Source of the DNA: Duncaniella sp.
Lineage (GTDB): Bacteria; Bacteroidota; Bacteroidia; Bacteroidales; Muribaculaceae
Length of the DNA stretch: 6,922 bases
Reading direction: 5' to 3'
Assembly (NCBI GenBank): GCA_029052375.1
Contig: JAIDJD010000148.1
Span: 1 to 6,922, forward strand
The notes under the pieces were generated by a model that was given only the letters and a program-made list of their open reading frames with translations, was not told the origin of the DNA and did not search any database. A program made the position numbers and the translations under genes. Shown piece after piece: positions 6,338 through 6,922 of this stretch; positions within the stretch are counted from its first letter, which is position 1, and the number at the start of each line of letters is the position of its first letter.

Positions 6338-6922
6338 AGGGGAGCCTCATAATAGTTGGATTCTTCATCCTCGGCGCCATAGCCGGATACACGGGACTGC
6401 TGGCCATAGACCGCGAGGGCGTCAGCATCAGCCTCGTGGCGCTCTGCCTGCTCATATTCTGTGTCGGCATGGGCATAGGCCGCGACATCGGCTCGCTGGC
6501 ACGCGGGCTGCGCTCGCTCAGCCCCAGGCTCCTGCTCCTCCCGCTGGCCACCGTCCTCGGCACCCTCGCCGGGTGTCTCGCCGTCTGGCCCCTGCTGCCG
6601 GGACGCACAGCCCCCGACGTCCTCGCCGTAGGCTCGGGCTTTGCCTACTACTCGCTCTCAAGCGTGCTAATCACGGAGTGCCGCGGAGCCGAGCTCGGCA
6701 CCATAGCCCTCATGGCCAACATCTCGCGCGAAATAATCACCCTGCTCGGCGCCCCCCTGCTCAGGCGGTGGTTCGGCCCCCTGGCGCCCATATCAGCGGG
6801 CGGAGCCACGAGCATGGACACCACACTGCCCATAATCGCCAGCGTTTGCGGCCGCGAATACTCGGTGCTATCCATATACCACGGCTTTGCTGTCGACTTC
6901 AGCGTCCCATTCCTCGTAACCC
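6334..6922 (+). CDS. lysO: LysO-type L-lysine exporter, C-terminal half (partial, runs off window end)
   Basis: Open frame of 196 codons from a GTG start to the window end with no stop; about ten residues or fewer are probably missing, judging from the E. coli LysO C-terminus recalled from memory. It covers the DUF340/LysO core, which with the N-half product forms the L-lysine exporter in the inner membrane. Diagnostic motifs are GSGFAYYSLSS (100-110; E. coli has a GFGWYSLSG-type motif), ANISREI (128-134), SAGGATSMDTTLPII (154-168) and YHGF (182-185) near the end. Hydrophobic segments recur at about 5-24, 30-48, 66-88, 96-114, 122-145 and 177-196. GTG is chosen because an ATG would remove the first helix (the first ATG-coded Met is at residue 46) and because the GTGA overlap fits coupled translation. 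Usual total length of an unsplit LysO is about 300 aa, in line with 99 plus about 200 here. Confidence 0.92.
   Translation, partial: MKGSLIIVGFFILGAIAGYTGLLAIDREGVSISLVALCLLIFCVGMGIGRDIGSLARGLRSLSPRLLLLPLATVLGTLAGCLAVWPLLPGRTAPDVLAVGSGFAYYSLSSVLITECRGAELGTIALMANISREIITLLGAPLLRRWFGPLAPISAGGATSMDTTLPIIASVCGREYSVLSIYHGFAVDFSVPFLVT

Noticed and set aside
81..6922. CRISPR arrays, tRNA/rRNA genes, insertion sequences, phage or defence genes
   Set aside because: No spaced direct repeats, cloverleaf-like sequence, transposase motifs or terminal repeats were seen; coding sequence fills nearly all the window with housekeeping-type genes.

Overview
This is a GC-rich fragment from a member of the Bacteroidales, most likely of the Muribaculaceae or a close relative. 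That placement is inferred from gene content and gene architecture, not from a database search. The supporting signs are a nucleoside kinase carrying threonyl-tRNA-synthetase-like N-terminal domains, a LysO exporter encoded as two separate half-genes, a lipoprotein C11 (clostripain-type) protease, no Shine-Dalgarno sequences but A-rich starts, and exact TAnnTTTG promoter -7 boxes. Codon use favours C in the third position but keeps many ATA isoleucine codons.

Layout. Positions 1-80 are not genomic. They read, on the minus strand, as a Nextera/P7 sequencing-adapter read-through ending in poly-A and G, so the true left end is near position 81. Next is a perfect 17-bp stem-loop (92-130), then a minus-strand gene (166-1845) for a uridine-kinase-type nucleoside kinase. 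A divergent intergenic region (1846-2030) holds a promoter element for the kinase and a GC-rich hairpin. A plus-strand pair follows: a C11-family lipoprotein protease (2031-3158) and an MscS-type mechanosensitive channel (3178-4074), 19 bp apart. A 229-bp gap carries a terminator-like hairpin overlapping a promoter box, then a striking pyrimidine/purine block. The last plus-strand group is recJ (4304-6034), lysO N-terminal half (6038-6337) and lysO C-terminal half (6334 to beyond the window end). It is packed tightly, with a 3-bp gap and then a 4-bp GTGA overlap, and so is very probably an operon.

Functionally these are ordinary chromosomal genes: nucleotide salvage, surface proteolysis, osmotic protection, single-strand DNA exonuclease and L-lysine export. 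I see no mobile element, CRISPR array, phage gene, RNA gene or defence system. The most useful observations are the adapter artefact, the partial lysO C-half gene with a GTG start, the apparently dead ThrRS editing-type motif in the nucleoside kinase, and the overlapping terminator/promoter in front of recJ. I do not think the window contains an undescribed biological system.
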